Below are positions 46,691 through 57,221 of a stretch of 64,000 nucleotides of DNA, one piece after another (position 1 is the first letter of the stretch; every line of letters begins with the position of its first letter). Made by a program: the position numbers and the translations under genes. The notes beneath the pieces are model-generated. The model ran no database searches and was not told the origin of the DNA. It worked only from the letters and a program-made list of their open reading frames with translations. Origin of the DNA: Cliona cf. orientalis (Eukaryota > Porifera > Demospongiae > Clionaida > Clionaidae); contig OZ005689.1 in assembly GCA_963930775.1 (NCBI GenBank), positions 3,968,001 to 4,032,000 of the forward strand, written 5' to 3'.

Positions 46691-48752
46691 GACTTGAGAT
46701 CGTAACGTTCAAGCTTAGGAGTTCGTTCCACAGGTGCTGAATTTGCTGACATAGCGCCGTGGACAATCTAGGTAACAGGGTGCGAATGTTGATGTTCCGA
46801 AGTACTTTCAATTTCTCTGGACCAGTCAGGGAGCGACATTTGAGTTCTTTTGAGGATCGTCCCACATAAAACTCAAACCCTGGTATACCTAAGGATGATA
46901 CAAAAGTTTGATATCGCTGAAGGTGTCCATACTTGGTCAAATCGGGATTGGAAAACTTTTTTACATTCTCGATGGCATCCTGCCGACGGAGTTCGACTAT
47001 AAGTAGGTCGATCAGTACATCAGAGGTGCGCAAGAAAAGGTGAAGGTTGTCGATTACGACATGTGTCAGTGGGATAGTCGAGAACAATGGTGTGTTAGAC
47101 ACATTGTACGCTTTACGTGCACGAGAACGTTGAGACAGTTCTACATTTTCTTCGGTCGTCCTAGCTCCTTTGTCTTTGTCGCTTAGAGACCATTCTCGGT
47201 GAATATCACATCGCTCATCTTTCTTGCATTTACACCAGATGCACGCATGGTCACTGGATGCTGAATCAATTCCTGTCACGATGGCAAGAAATTTCCAGTC
47301 CCCACCTAAATAATAGGAAACCTTAAATGTGACATCTTCGACCTTAATTTCTTTAAGTTGTTCGACTTCGTTGATGATGTCGGCAAGGGCGAGCTTCAAA
47401 AATTCGTAGGATTCGGATTGCTTGAACACGGCAAGGATATGGTTTCCGGCAGCAGAAGTAGCCTGATCTTCATCAAGCAGGGTGAAAGTAAAAGCTATTA
47501 CGTGAAGTCTTTTACCAATCTTTGTCCCGTCCCCTGATAGCTTGACACGTATAAGCTTTTTCTGCATAAAAGGAGCGTCATGAGTACAGCTGCTTTTGAT
47601 CAGGTGTCTGATTCTAACTACTAGTCGGTCTTTGAGACTCTGCTGTACTCCATTAGTGTTGTTAGGAGTTGGGCGGATGTTCCAAAGTGCGTTTAGTTCC
47701 GTTATTCGCTGCCTGAGTCTATATTGTCGGGGCATTTCTTTGCACACTTTGGCCAGCTCATGATAGGCACCATCAGAAACGTTGTACCAATCTTTGATGA
47801 AAAGCATCATATTCACCGTGTCCAGAAAATCCTTGTCCAAATTGTCACATTGTCCAAAGAGCTCAGCAAGTTCTTGATCGCCAAGATGGATTGCTTCTTC
47901 TCTACCTGTCAGCATATTTCTAACCATAACACTCACGGGTATAAATCCTTGATCTTCAAGCCATGAAAGTGATTGGGTGCAGCTTTCTGTTCTTTGTTTC
48001 TTAAGCCTTCTCCTGTGTGATTCCGAGTATTCTTCTTCAGGCTTGTAGCATCTTCCTCTTCTACGTGGTGTAGCTGTTGCAGATAATTCACGAGATTTAG
48101 TTAACAACCGCCGTTTATCTTTTTCAAGTCTGGATACCGACATAGCAAGCTCTTCCTCCCTCTCTTGGAGATCGTTTCGTTCCATCACTAGCTGTTGGAT
48201 GTCTTGAGCAGCATGTGCTACTTCATGTTGAAGTTCCATTACTTCCTCTTCCAAGCTTTCCACTCTGTCTTTCATCTCTAAGACGTCAATATCTTCTTTT
48301 CGAACTTTCAGTTCCCATTCCTGCTGGAGATACTGCTGTCTCTTAGCAGAACCCGTGCATGCTTTAACTTTTCCTTTGATGTAACTTGCCCGGCGAATGA
48401 GGGTTGTCCGAATGTAATCACTAGATTGAAGTGACACTTTAAGCTTGGATGCAATAGCTTTAATCCACTTGCTAAGCACTGATTCAGAAGGATTGTATCC
48501 ATCACCGCGAGTAAGTTCATAAAGGAACTTGCTACAGAAATTAATGGTAATAGTCACGGACAGTTGGTATCGATGGGGTAAACAAGTTCACGTTTATATT
48601 CAACTAACGAGTACTTACTTGGTGATGAGGAAGGTGTAAAATTGAGAATCGTCCGCTCCACTCGCTTCGCCACCATCAGCTAGGCATGCAGGAAACAGCA
48701 AGAACAGGAAAAGCAATAGCAGCGTCATGAAAATGACGGGTTTGAAGTTCAT
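46620..48752 (-). CDS. Unknown two-exon gene antisense in the R6 intron (681 aa)
   Basis: Exon 1, 48619-48752, encodes MNFKPVIFMTLLLLFLFLLF plus PACLADGG, a signal-peptide-like leader, and ends at a GTAAGT donor. Exon 2, 46620-48531, starts after TTCTGTAG. Joined length is 2046 bases with an unbroken frame. After the leader come a conserved-looking KFLYELTRGDGYNPSESVLSK region, a coiled coil (VLEMKDRVESLEEEVMELQ..), a basic stretch (PRRRGRCYKPEEEY), and a C-terminal region with LSGDGTKIGKRLHV, ACIWCKCKKDERCD and VVIDNLHLFLR. The family is not recognised with certainty. The style recalls multicopy uncharacterised proteins of sponges and cnidarians (recollection), possibly transposon-derived, with Asp residues that could be catalytic. 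The last about 20 codons are read out of the satellite array, so the natural C-terminus may be lost. Confidence 0.65.
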
Positions 48753-49481
48753 CTTGAAACAACTTGACAGTAGAAATTCGTGATAAGTACGTAGTCTCGA
48801 TCTCGATCTCTGATCTGGCATTCAATGCGTACGTACGTACAGGCGCTAGTCTATAATATTTTCCGAGCTGGTAGAGCTAGAGTTCGTTGAATTAGAGAGA
48901 AAATGGGCGGGCACCCGTAATAACGCCACGCCCCGTCGATAGCAGGTTGCTCGTTGAACCGTTTAACTTCTACGCAAATCGGCAGAGCAGGAAAGCCCTG
49001 TACTGGCTCATATCCAGCGTCAGAGGACAGCTTAAGTAACACTAAACACCAGTTGGACCTATGCTTATTGTAATATACATTTCTGAAAGTGATATTTTGA
49101 GCCAAACTCGGTAAAGGTGTCTCATCTTCATTGCCCCCTGTATTATACTTTCAATGCAAATCGGCAGAGCGACTAAGCTCCGCCCCTTATCGTGTTTAGT
49201 ATCATTATGTCCCAAATATACCAGAGAATGCAGTACAGACCTATGGTTTTTCATTGATATCACTGTTGACGCTAAAAGCAGTATTTTATAGTTCTTTTCC
49301 TATACTTGCTGTATATTCAAGTCACACCTAAAAGGTGAGATAAAGTGTCAAGTGAGCAAATGAGCACGTACTTATTGATATGCAACAGCACTCCATATAA
49401 AATTTAATGAGTTACTATATGCGTGTATAATATAAATGTGTGCGCATGCTTACAATGAATGTAAATCTATTAATAATTTAG
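48753..49481. other. R6 intron, no gene seen
   Basis: Promoter side of the antisense gene. The word GCAAATCGGCAGAGC occurs twice (48975 and 49155), suggesting a small duplication or repeat element. Confidence 0.4.
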
Positions 49482-50437
49482 ATGATGATCCAACTACACT
49501 GTCAATTGTTACAGATATTGGTATGGGAGAAGGCAGTGGTACGTTAAACCTAAATGACCACTATAGCTATAGACTATATACTAGCTTCTTCGAGATGTCA
49601 ACACGTCTAAGATTTTTACCTCATAAATAGTGCCTTCAAGTTAATGTTTAACTGATTAATTTTAGTACTCTATAATTATGCATGCAGATGATGGCTCCAC
49701 GGTACAAATTGTAATTATAGCTGCAACAGTCATCCCTGTGTTTGTGCTAGTGGGAATGTTGCTTGTTTTGGGACTCCTTGTGTACACAATCAAGACCAAG
49801 AGGAAGAAAAACAGAAGGTATAATAATATACGTTAAAGCAATAGCTGTATAGCTAGCATATTATATCGGTACTCATTGACAATAATAATTCATACATACA
49901 CTATCTTGCAAGCCCACCAATAGAAGGATTTAAAATGGAAAATGCTACAGTAAATATTTATGATAAAGAACAGGTAAAAGTAGCTCTGATACAGATATTT
50001 TAAATAAATTTATTGGAATAGCTAGCTATCATAATACATTAATGATTTAGTTTATGAAACATGCAGGGAGCAAGTGATCAGATATAAATGAAGTGGTTGA
50101 ATACCAGGTATTATAATAGTACATGTATAATACTCTCCAGTGTACTATATAGCAACTAATTATTTCACAGGGCTCGAGGGCTACTAATGATGCTACCCAC
50201 ATAATATATGCCAGTATTGGTCCAAATGATGTTAACAGACTCTGAGTTCAAAAGGATGTGATACCTGATGACCGCAATTACAAGGTACAATATGCAGAAA
50301 TCAGTTACAATGCCAAAGCACCTCAGAATCTCTGTGTGCAATGACAAATTTAAAGCTGTTGAAGATCCATAAACAAGATTTTGAAATGCATAACATTACA
50401 TATAATATTATACGCTAAGCCTTATTAATATTGAAAT

Positions 50438-50828
50438 TACCGTAGAATCCCGCGATTACGCCCCCGCTTTGTGCATGCTAGGATTGGGCAAAAGTGGGGA
50501 GGGGGCTTATACGCGGGATCCTAACATTTCCGCGTGACGACCATTACCGACCGCCGAATGCCACGTGGGCGCGCGATCTCTGTACTTTCTCTGGCTGTTT
50601 GGTGAGCAAAACTCGAGAAAAACGACAAAGTAAGGCATATTATGACACAAATAGCTTGCTAGCGGTAGCTACTGTTTTTATTGACTTACGGACTCCATTT
50701 TACAGTCAGGGAGGGGGGGGGGCTTATACGCAAGACAAAACTACCTATGCAGGAACTTGAGCTAAAAATGCAGGGGGGGCTTATAATTATGCGCGAGGGG
50801 GGGGGCGTAATCGCGGGATTCTACGGTA
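50438..50828. mobile_element. MITE with TACCGTAGAATCCCGCG ends
   Basis: The inverted termini TACCGTAGAATCCCGCGATT are bounded by TA, and GGGGGCTTATA(C/A) words repeat inside. It lies in the R6 intron after E8. No real ORF. Confidence 0.85.
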
Positions 50829-51062
50829 ATAATTATTGTGATAGCTAATCAGTTTCGGTTCTTACTATGAATACTATAATATTATAGTAATTTTTAATAA
50901 TAAACATTATTATTATGTACCGTGTAGTATACTGTAGGTTATTGTGTGGGGTGACTGTTACAGGAGTTTGTGTCTATATATTCACTAGCTGAAACAAATC
51001 AGCTAGACTCAATTCACAATTATCAACTTGGACATTGTGACATGATAAACTTTCATGCATAT

Positions 51063-51117
51063 CTTGGCTTGGTTGTGGCTGTTCCCCAGGAGCACAAGTG
51101 CACCAAAATTTCATGGT
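51063..51117 (+). pseudogene. R6 Death-domain scar
   Basis: CTTGGCTTGGTTGTGG..CCCCAGGAG is joined to CACAAGTGCACC..AAATTTCATGG. The first piece belongs to helix 2 of the Death domain and the second to the exon end in R7, so most of the domain is deleted. Confidence 0.75.
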
Positions 51118-51518
51118 ATAGCTACTAATTTCCTACAAGAACCCAGAAGCACACAGAATACTGCATAATATTATACGTAGTACTGCATGTGAATTACAAT
51201 AATTATTTACGTTAGATAAATTAAATTGAATGAAAAGCATAAAATTAATGATGGTTTCTGCAGTGTGGTATGAAGCCAAATGACTTAGTGTAGCTACCTA
51301 GTTCATTTTAAGTGTGTTAAAAGATCATAATTATTATTAGCTGTCATAAAATTAATTAATAAGCTTCATCCTAAACTGGCTTGCATGGGAACATAATATT
51401 AATATTATTATTAAATTTTTAGCGAGCAGATCGAGTGTGGTTTAGAAAATTCACAATGTTATCTGCTTATATTTATAATAGGTATTTCAGAGGGGCCCTG
51501 ATTATGCCGGATAACTAA

Positions 51519-52004
51519 TACAGTGGAATCCCGCTTAATGGACACCCCTAGCGCTCAACGGCAAACACCTGCGATATAAGTTAACGGACAATTCTGAATG
51601 TCCGGATTGTATTTCCATAGACTTCAATACATTCACACCCCCTCAACAGCGGACACCCTGCTATTCCATATACTTATTTTGGTCCCGTTCGAGCCTGCGC
51701 AATAGTGAACAACCTCGCATAACGGACAGTTAGGCCACACCCACCATCAAAATCGGTCGGTTTCAGCGACCAGTAGCTAACTACAATAAAGCCTAAATAT
51801 GTTTCATATTCTTGCTTAGAAGTTGTCAGTTGACAGATCTCTCATTAATACGGTCTTTTTTTGTCGTCCACAGTATCATAGCTGGTGCGATTGTAGGAGG
51901 GGCGTGGTCAACCACTAACCCCTGAGCTATAAGGACACCTCGCTATAGCGGACGAAATTTTTGGTCCCAATCAATGGTGTCCGCTTTAGAGGAGTTCCAC
52001 TGTA
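51519..52004. mobile_element. Pogo/Tigger-type MITE with TACAGTGGAA ends
   Basis: TACAGTGGAATCCCGCTTAA at the left and, reversed, TACAGTGGAACTCCTCTAAA at the right, each including TA. The R7 sequence near 57066 (CAACTATTATT) gives the empty site. It lies just before the relic C-terminal exon of R6. Confidence 0.85.
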
Positions 52005-52191
52005 ATTATTATACAGACGGAAATCATGATGACTACGTAACTGAGCTGCATGGTGCAAAGCTAGATGCTATCCGAGAGGATCGAGGCTTGTAGCTACTGC
52101 AGATTTGAGCACTAAATGAGTGAATTCGAAGCTAATTCTTGCTAATCAGTGAATTTGAAAATACAACTTAATATAGTTACTATGGGCTATT

Positions 52192-52600
52192 CAGGGGCGT
52201 AGCTAGCATAGGGCTCAGCGGGCTCGAGCCCCCCCCCCCCCCTTTGTCTTCCCATAGTGGGCTCAGTGAGTGGGCCCACTGTCTATAGACAAGCTGAAGC
52301 TGCATGACAAACTATATAAAGTTTGTAACTAAAATGATATAGAACACTAAGGATAAGAGTTTCTATACTTACTATTTTAAGCTCGTTCAGACACGTAGCT
52401 GCTAAGCGAGGTAGCTACCACTCCAAGATACAAGATACAAGAGTTCGAAAGGTCAAATGATGGGCGTGGTCGACTGCACGAGTAATTGACCATGGTCACG
52501 TGACATAATTAGTGGGCGTGGTCAATCGGAAATTTTTTTTCGCGCGCACTTCTTTTTTATATTCAGCCCCCCCTTTCTAGAAATCCTGGCTACGCCCCTG
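52192..52600. mobile_element. hAT-like MITE, CAGGGGCGTAGC ends
   Basis: CAGGGGCGTAGCTAG and, reversed, CAGGGGCGTAGCCAG, with CTATT on both sides (5-bp duplication). Related in style to 29416-29789. It contains a C15 run. Confidence 0.8.
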
Positions 52601-52671
52601 CTATTTATAATATTGTACTTCTACGGATGCCAGATAAAAAAGCATTGTGCTAGAGCGCGTACACAGTTCAA

Positions 52672-52683
52672 AGCGCATGCGCG
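52672..52683. promoter_or_regulatory. NRF1-like palindrome in the R7 promoter
   Basis: AGCGCATGCGCG lies about 110 bp upstream of the R7 start, inside the same conserved block as at R3 (AGCGCGTA..CGCATGCGCGGTT..GACACATAGCGTACCGCG). It differs from the strict consensus only at the first base. Confidence 0.5.
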
Positions 52684-52793
52684 GTTGAGTGTGACGCCTA
52701 CGTATTATACGTGTCCTGATTGCATGGGATCTGGATCTGGGGATGAGACACATAGCGTACCGCGTCAGTATAGCTAAGACCCCCCAAGCAGAG

Positions 52794-55700
52794 ATGAATC
52801 GTAAAGGAAGGTATCATTTCATTTTATTGTTGGCTTTGATGGCCTTTGCCGATGCTCAATCACACTCGTGCCCTAGCATCACTATCAATGATCTTGGAAG
52901 TTCCACTGAGTTTTCCACCGAGGGACTCATTGCCCGAGCCATTGTCCCTCCAGGAGATGGTACTGTTTCCTCCGTCCCTGTGAGAATTAGGAACTTCGCC
53001 ATAGTGTGTGACGCAGCAGGGGATCAAATCAACACATCCTCCTATGTTTCTGTGGTAGTTGAATTCCAATGCAATTTTCAGAGTGCCATTTCCAGTTTGA
53101 CCGTTTGCAATGATTCCAACGCCATAGTCACCAGGCAGTACCAGTTTCAGTGTATTGAACAAAATGGGAAATTTGTTTGGAATACCATTGTATCTGGCAG
53201 TAGTATGTTTATCCAGACTCTGAATCCAACGGCTGATCTCTCAACACCACTTGCTGACCAGTGCAGGCGATGTATTAATGATCAGCAGTCTAGTAGAGCT
53301 GATCCCATCACTCACTGTGACCGTGAGTTTAGCATTGATCATACACTGTTCTTGTTGATAATGATCTTCATGTGCCCACAACATGTCCAGCTGCACGATG
53401 TAATAAGGGACAAGGACGTTGCTATCTTGGGCAATCAGCTGATGTATGCTGTAACTATTATCTTCAGAATTACTGTATAGAGGAGTGCCCTAGTGGTTTG
53501 GTGAATGATTCCAACTTTGTCTGTGGTGAGTTTTATACAGTCTCTCCTTGTAGGGTTAACGTTAATTCATGTCCATTATAGTATTATAGTACAGTCCCTG
53601 AGGGCCAGGGCAAGCACTGTTGTCAAGGGCCAAAACATGTTTATTGTATACATCCGTGGAACCAATCCCTTGCTTAAATTAGTTTATATTTATATAAGTA
53701 CTCACCTCTTGCATGGGATTTGCCCTTGGGAATTGTGCTCATATAAGCCTTAGGGAGTTGAATTATGTAGCTACAAATTTATCTCTCTCTTAATAAATTG
53801 TGCACACACACACTCACGCACACATACACATACACGTACACACACAGTTTGCCCTCCCCTAACTCTTGGTAATGGTACTGTGAGCTACTCAATGGAAATG
53901 GGTGTTGAACGAAATATTGGAAGTGTGGCCACCCATACCTGCATTTCTGGCTACCGACTGCTAATGCAGGATGGGGGAAATACACGAACCTGCAATATAA
54001 GTGGTTGGAGCGGTCAAGATTTCATGTGTGGTGAGTGATGTGAATACATCAATTGTATCTGAATTGTGTTCCTTAGCTTCAATTTCATCATGGTCACTGC
54101 TTTGTGGATAAATATATCTCTAGCAATAACAGCAGCTAAGGCATGGCATTTGGGTACTGAGTCATAATACCGTATCCTCCTGAAAATAAGCCCCCTCCCC
54201 TCTTTGACCCTCAAGTTCTTGCATAGGTATGTTTGCCTCAATTGTAAGCCCCCCTCCCACCAAGTATAGACTGCACACGTATTGACTATGAGTACAAAGA
54301 GCAATCTTTTTATATTATCATGGTGGTGGCTTTTAGAAAAGCCTGTTTTGAAGTCATTCTGTTATAATGGCACTTCTAGCTTGGCGAAAACACTTACGAG
54401 CAGGTCAAGATGCTTTTGCTTTTCTCTGAAGACGTACACACATGGAACAACAAGTCCTTTTCCCACCGCCGATCGTCGTCTGTTGCTGTCTACTTGACAG
54501 GTCATCTCGCTGTCGTTCTTTTGGAGAAAAAAAGCAGCAAACTCTGGATATTTTCCGCGGTACATGACCAACGATGGTGTCGTCCTTCCACACGGCGACT
54601 GCAAATGGGGGCCAAGGGAGGGGGCTTATATTCGAGGGAAAATGCATAATATTGTTCGAAAATAAGCCCCCTCCCCAGTCTAGGTCATGCCTACTGCTGA
54701 AGAAGCAGGGGCTTATTTTCGGGAGGATACGATAATACCATAATAATATTGTGTAGCAGTAACGTAACTTCATATTACTTTTAACGAGTTACTATTCATG
54801 TATAAAATTTAAATTTGTGTGCATCCAATCGTGCAATAGTTATGATAATTCTATAATTTTGCTAATAGAATCTGATGATGATCCAACTACACTGTCGATT
54901 GTTACAGTAACAGATATTGGTATGGGAGAAGGCAGTGGTACGTTAAACTTACATGACTATTAATAGACTGTAATACTGCTTAGAGACCTCAACACGATTA
55001 AATTACCTTTATGCACTTTAGTTTACTTTCTGCATGCAGTTAATGGCTCCATAGTACAAATTGTATCGGCTGCAACAGTCAGCGCTGTGTTTGTGTTAGT
55101 GGTAATGTTGCTTATTTTGGTACTCATTGTGTACACTATCAAGACAAAGAGGAAGAAAAACCGAAGGTATACTTAATACAGATTAGTACTTTAGAGCAAT
55201 ATACTGCATAATATAGCTTTTAAATTACTATAATAGCTATCTTGCAAGCCCACCAAACGAAGGATTTGAAATGAAATATCCCCAAGTAAATGTTTATGAT
55301 AAAGAACAGGTAAAGTAGCTCTGACACATATTTAGCTAGCCACATTATGAAACATGCAGGGAGCAAGTGATCAGATATTAAATGAAGCGGTTGAACACCA
55401 GGTATAGTATACGTACTGTCCAGTGTACTATAATATAATAATATGTATAGCAACTATCTAGTATCTGAAAGTGATTAGCTACAATTGAAAGCAAAACAAA
55501 TTCTAAAATATATTAAACACCAGGGGATTTTTGGCATAGTCATAATTGAATATCAATCCATAAAATGTACATAATATTATATACTTTCTAGTACAGGGAC
55601 GCTCTTGGCACCATAATAATCATGATTCAGAAGTATACTGATTAGTTCATGAATGTATGTCGTATTAATCCTTATGTCAACGAGGCATATATTGTACATT

Positions 55701-56019
55701 GATAGATTTTTATTAATTGGGACCATGGACAGCTTACTTAGTATTCTAAATAAAGAGGTGTTTAATAACTTATTGTTACTTCAATATAGTCTAAGAGGGG
55801 TTCAAATGCATAATAATTATTGCTTGCCTAATAATTATTTCACAGGACACGAGGGCTACTGATGATCTTATAATGTATGCTGATGTTGGTCCAAATGCTG
55901 TCAACAGAGTTCAAAAGGTCGTGGTACCTGATGACAGCAATAGAGTACAATATGCAGAAATCAATTACAATGCCAAAGCACCTCAGAATCCTAGTGTGCT
56001 GACTGCATCAATGACATAA
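52794..56019 (+). CDS. R7: Sushi receptor with two ITIM-like motifs (best intact copy)
   Basis: Exons: E1 52794-53322, E2 53391-53525, E3 Sushi 53848-54030, E4 54869-54937, E5 55040-55166, E6 55239-55299, E7 55360-55401, E8 55846-56019. All phases agree and give 439 residues. The signal peptide is MNRKGRYHFILLLALMAFADA. An in-frame ATG 17 codons upstream is not in frame in R3, so the downstream start is preferred. E1 has paired Cys (VCDAAG, FQCNF, VCND, FQCIEQ, DQCRRC). E3 is a CCP domain. The membrane segment AVFVLVVMLLILVLIVY is followed by KTKRKK. The tail has IMYADV and VQYAEI, both ITIM-like, and ends at TAA before the Death-domain exon. E2 uses a shifted acceptor (CCAG at 53390) because the family acceptor CACAG has become CACAA. 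Likely a plasma-membrane receptor. Ligand and signalling partners unknown. Confidence 0.82.
54171..54731. mobile_element. MITE with CGTATCCTCC ends in the R7 intron
   Basis: CGTATCCTCCTGAAAATAAG and, reversed, CGTATCCTCCCGAAAATAAG are inverted. ATAATAC flanks both sides (7 bp). The GCCCCCTCCC words repeat inside. The ORFs here are chance. Confidence 0.8.
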
Positions 56020-56447
56020 GCTGTTGAAGATCCATGAACAAGTATACGTGTGCAACATTATGCTTTTGTAATGAATGTCACGATAGCTAGTCAATTTTAG
56101 TTCTTATAGTACTATATGAGTGAGTGTATGAGCACTTAGTCTAATGAAGGGAACATCAATTTTGGTGTACGTTTAATAATACTATGAACTGTTACATTAG
56201 TATAATACAGTAAATTGTAACGGTTGTGTGTTGTTGTGTCAACAGTAGTTTGTGTCTATACACTAGCTTAAACAAATCAGCTAGGTTCAATTCACAAAAG
56301 TAACTTGGACATGTACATTGTCATATGATAAACTTTCACGCATGCTACCTATAGCTAGAAAATTAATGGTCCCCTTTCTTATGTTGGGTAGGTGGCATTA
56401 TTTCATGATTTTTGTTACTCTCTACTCTTCAATTTACCATAATTATT

Positions 56448-56705
56448 ATAGTGGATCTAGACTCTACTGATTTTACTCAGAGGAGAACTTGCTCCAAAGC
56501 GGTATATCTTGGCTTGGTTAATTGTGGCTCTTAATTCCCCAGGTCCTGGAGCTGATGAACTGTTATTCAGGCTATCCCTTGCCATGAAATTTTGTGCACT
56601 TGAGGAGAGTAGTTGAGCCTTCTCTGCCAACTGGTTCAGCTCATTGACAACTGCCTTGAGTGCTTCCGTCCACTTCATTGTTTCAGCATTGATGCCTCAA
56701 CCATT
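56448..56705 (+). pseudogene. R7 Death-domain exon, second half inverted
   Basis: The first half (GGATCTAGACTCTACTG.. to GGAGCTGATG) is on the plus strand with indels. From about 56575 the exon continues on the minus strand: read leftwards from 56705 it gives MKWTEALKAVVNELNQLAEK and AQLLSSSAQNFMA, the last helices of a Death domain, undamaged. After 56708 the normal intron sequence (GTAGCTACTTATTTCCTAC) resumes. An inversion of about 130 bp therefore lies inside the exon. It also lies beyond the R7 stop codon. Confidence 0.85.
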
Positions 56706-57088
56706 CAAGGTAGCTACTTATTTCCTACAAGAATCCAGAAGCACACGGAGTACTGCATAATATAGTACTGTAAATATAGTATAGTAATATTATTATTAAT
56801 TTAATGTTATGTTAGATAAAATTGAAGGAAAAACATAATAAGTATGGTTTCTGTGGTTATGAAGCCATAAAAATAGGTATACCTAGTTCATTTTAGTATG
56901 ATAAACACATGTACATCATGGCTGTCATAAATTAAGCTTCAACCCCCAAAACTGCCATGGCTTGGGAATAATTAGCTATATTGTGCAGAGTGTGATTTAG
57001 AAAATTCACAATATCATGCTTATGTTTGTAAACCAGGTCTTTTAGAGGGGTTCCGATTATGCCAGACAACTATTATTTATTATACAGA

Positions 57089-57221
57089 TGGAAATTATGA
57101 TGACTACAGTGCTGGCACAAAGCTAGATACTATCCGAGAGGATACTTGTACATACATAATATTATACTGGAGATGTGAGCACTCGTAAGCTACCACCCAA
57201 ACCACAGCCACAGGTTAAATG
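57089..57221 (+). pseudogene. R7 C-terminal exon relic
   Basis: GATGGAAATTATGATGACTA to AAACCACAGCCACAGGTTAAATGA, interrupted by an insertion containing ATAATATTATA near 57155-57172. It matches the open exons at 21395 and 36826. Confidence 0.75.

Larger units (their letters stand above)
38291..52110 (+). pseudogene. R6: Sushi receptor with a 9.7 kb intron holding an array and an antisense gene
   Basis: Exons: E1 38291-38826, E2 38893-39033, E3 Sushi 39548-39730, E4 49482-49538, E5 49688-49817, E6 49913-49973, E7 50067-50107, E8 about 50170-50370, Death-domain scar near 51063-51117, C-terminal exon relic near 52019. The signal peptide MDHEGNFRFILLLALMSFADA is intact. A 4-bp AGCT/CTAG-type insertion near 38498 breaks E1. 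E7 has lost one base (GATATAAATG for GATATTAAATG), giving a TAA. E8 keeps IIYASI but has an in-frame TGA. The Death-domain exon is reduced to its start and end (CCCCAGGAGCACAAGTGCACC joins two distant parts). E3 and E4 are 9.75 kb apart because of the array and the antisense gene. Confidence 0.8.

Noticed and set aside
41201..46697. Giant repetitive proteins (1821 codons on -, 1346 codons on +)
   Set aside because: Open frames arise automatically from a stop-free 189-bp unit. Both strands are open, there is no signal peptide or start context, and the frames end at array borders or single-base changes.
52743..52793. Upstream in-frame start for R7
   Set aside because: The same ATGAGACACATAGCG word is conserved upstream of R3, where it is out of frame, so it is promoter or leader sequence.
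56457..56678. 73-codon minus-strand gene
   Set aside because: It is the inverted half of the R7 Death-domain exon followed by antisense of its first half, not a separate gene.
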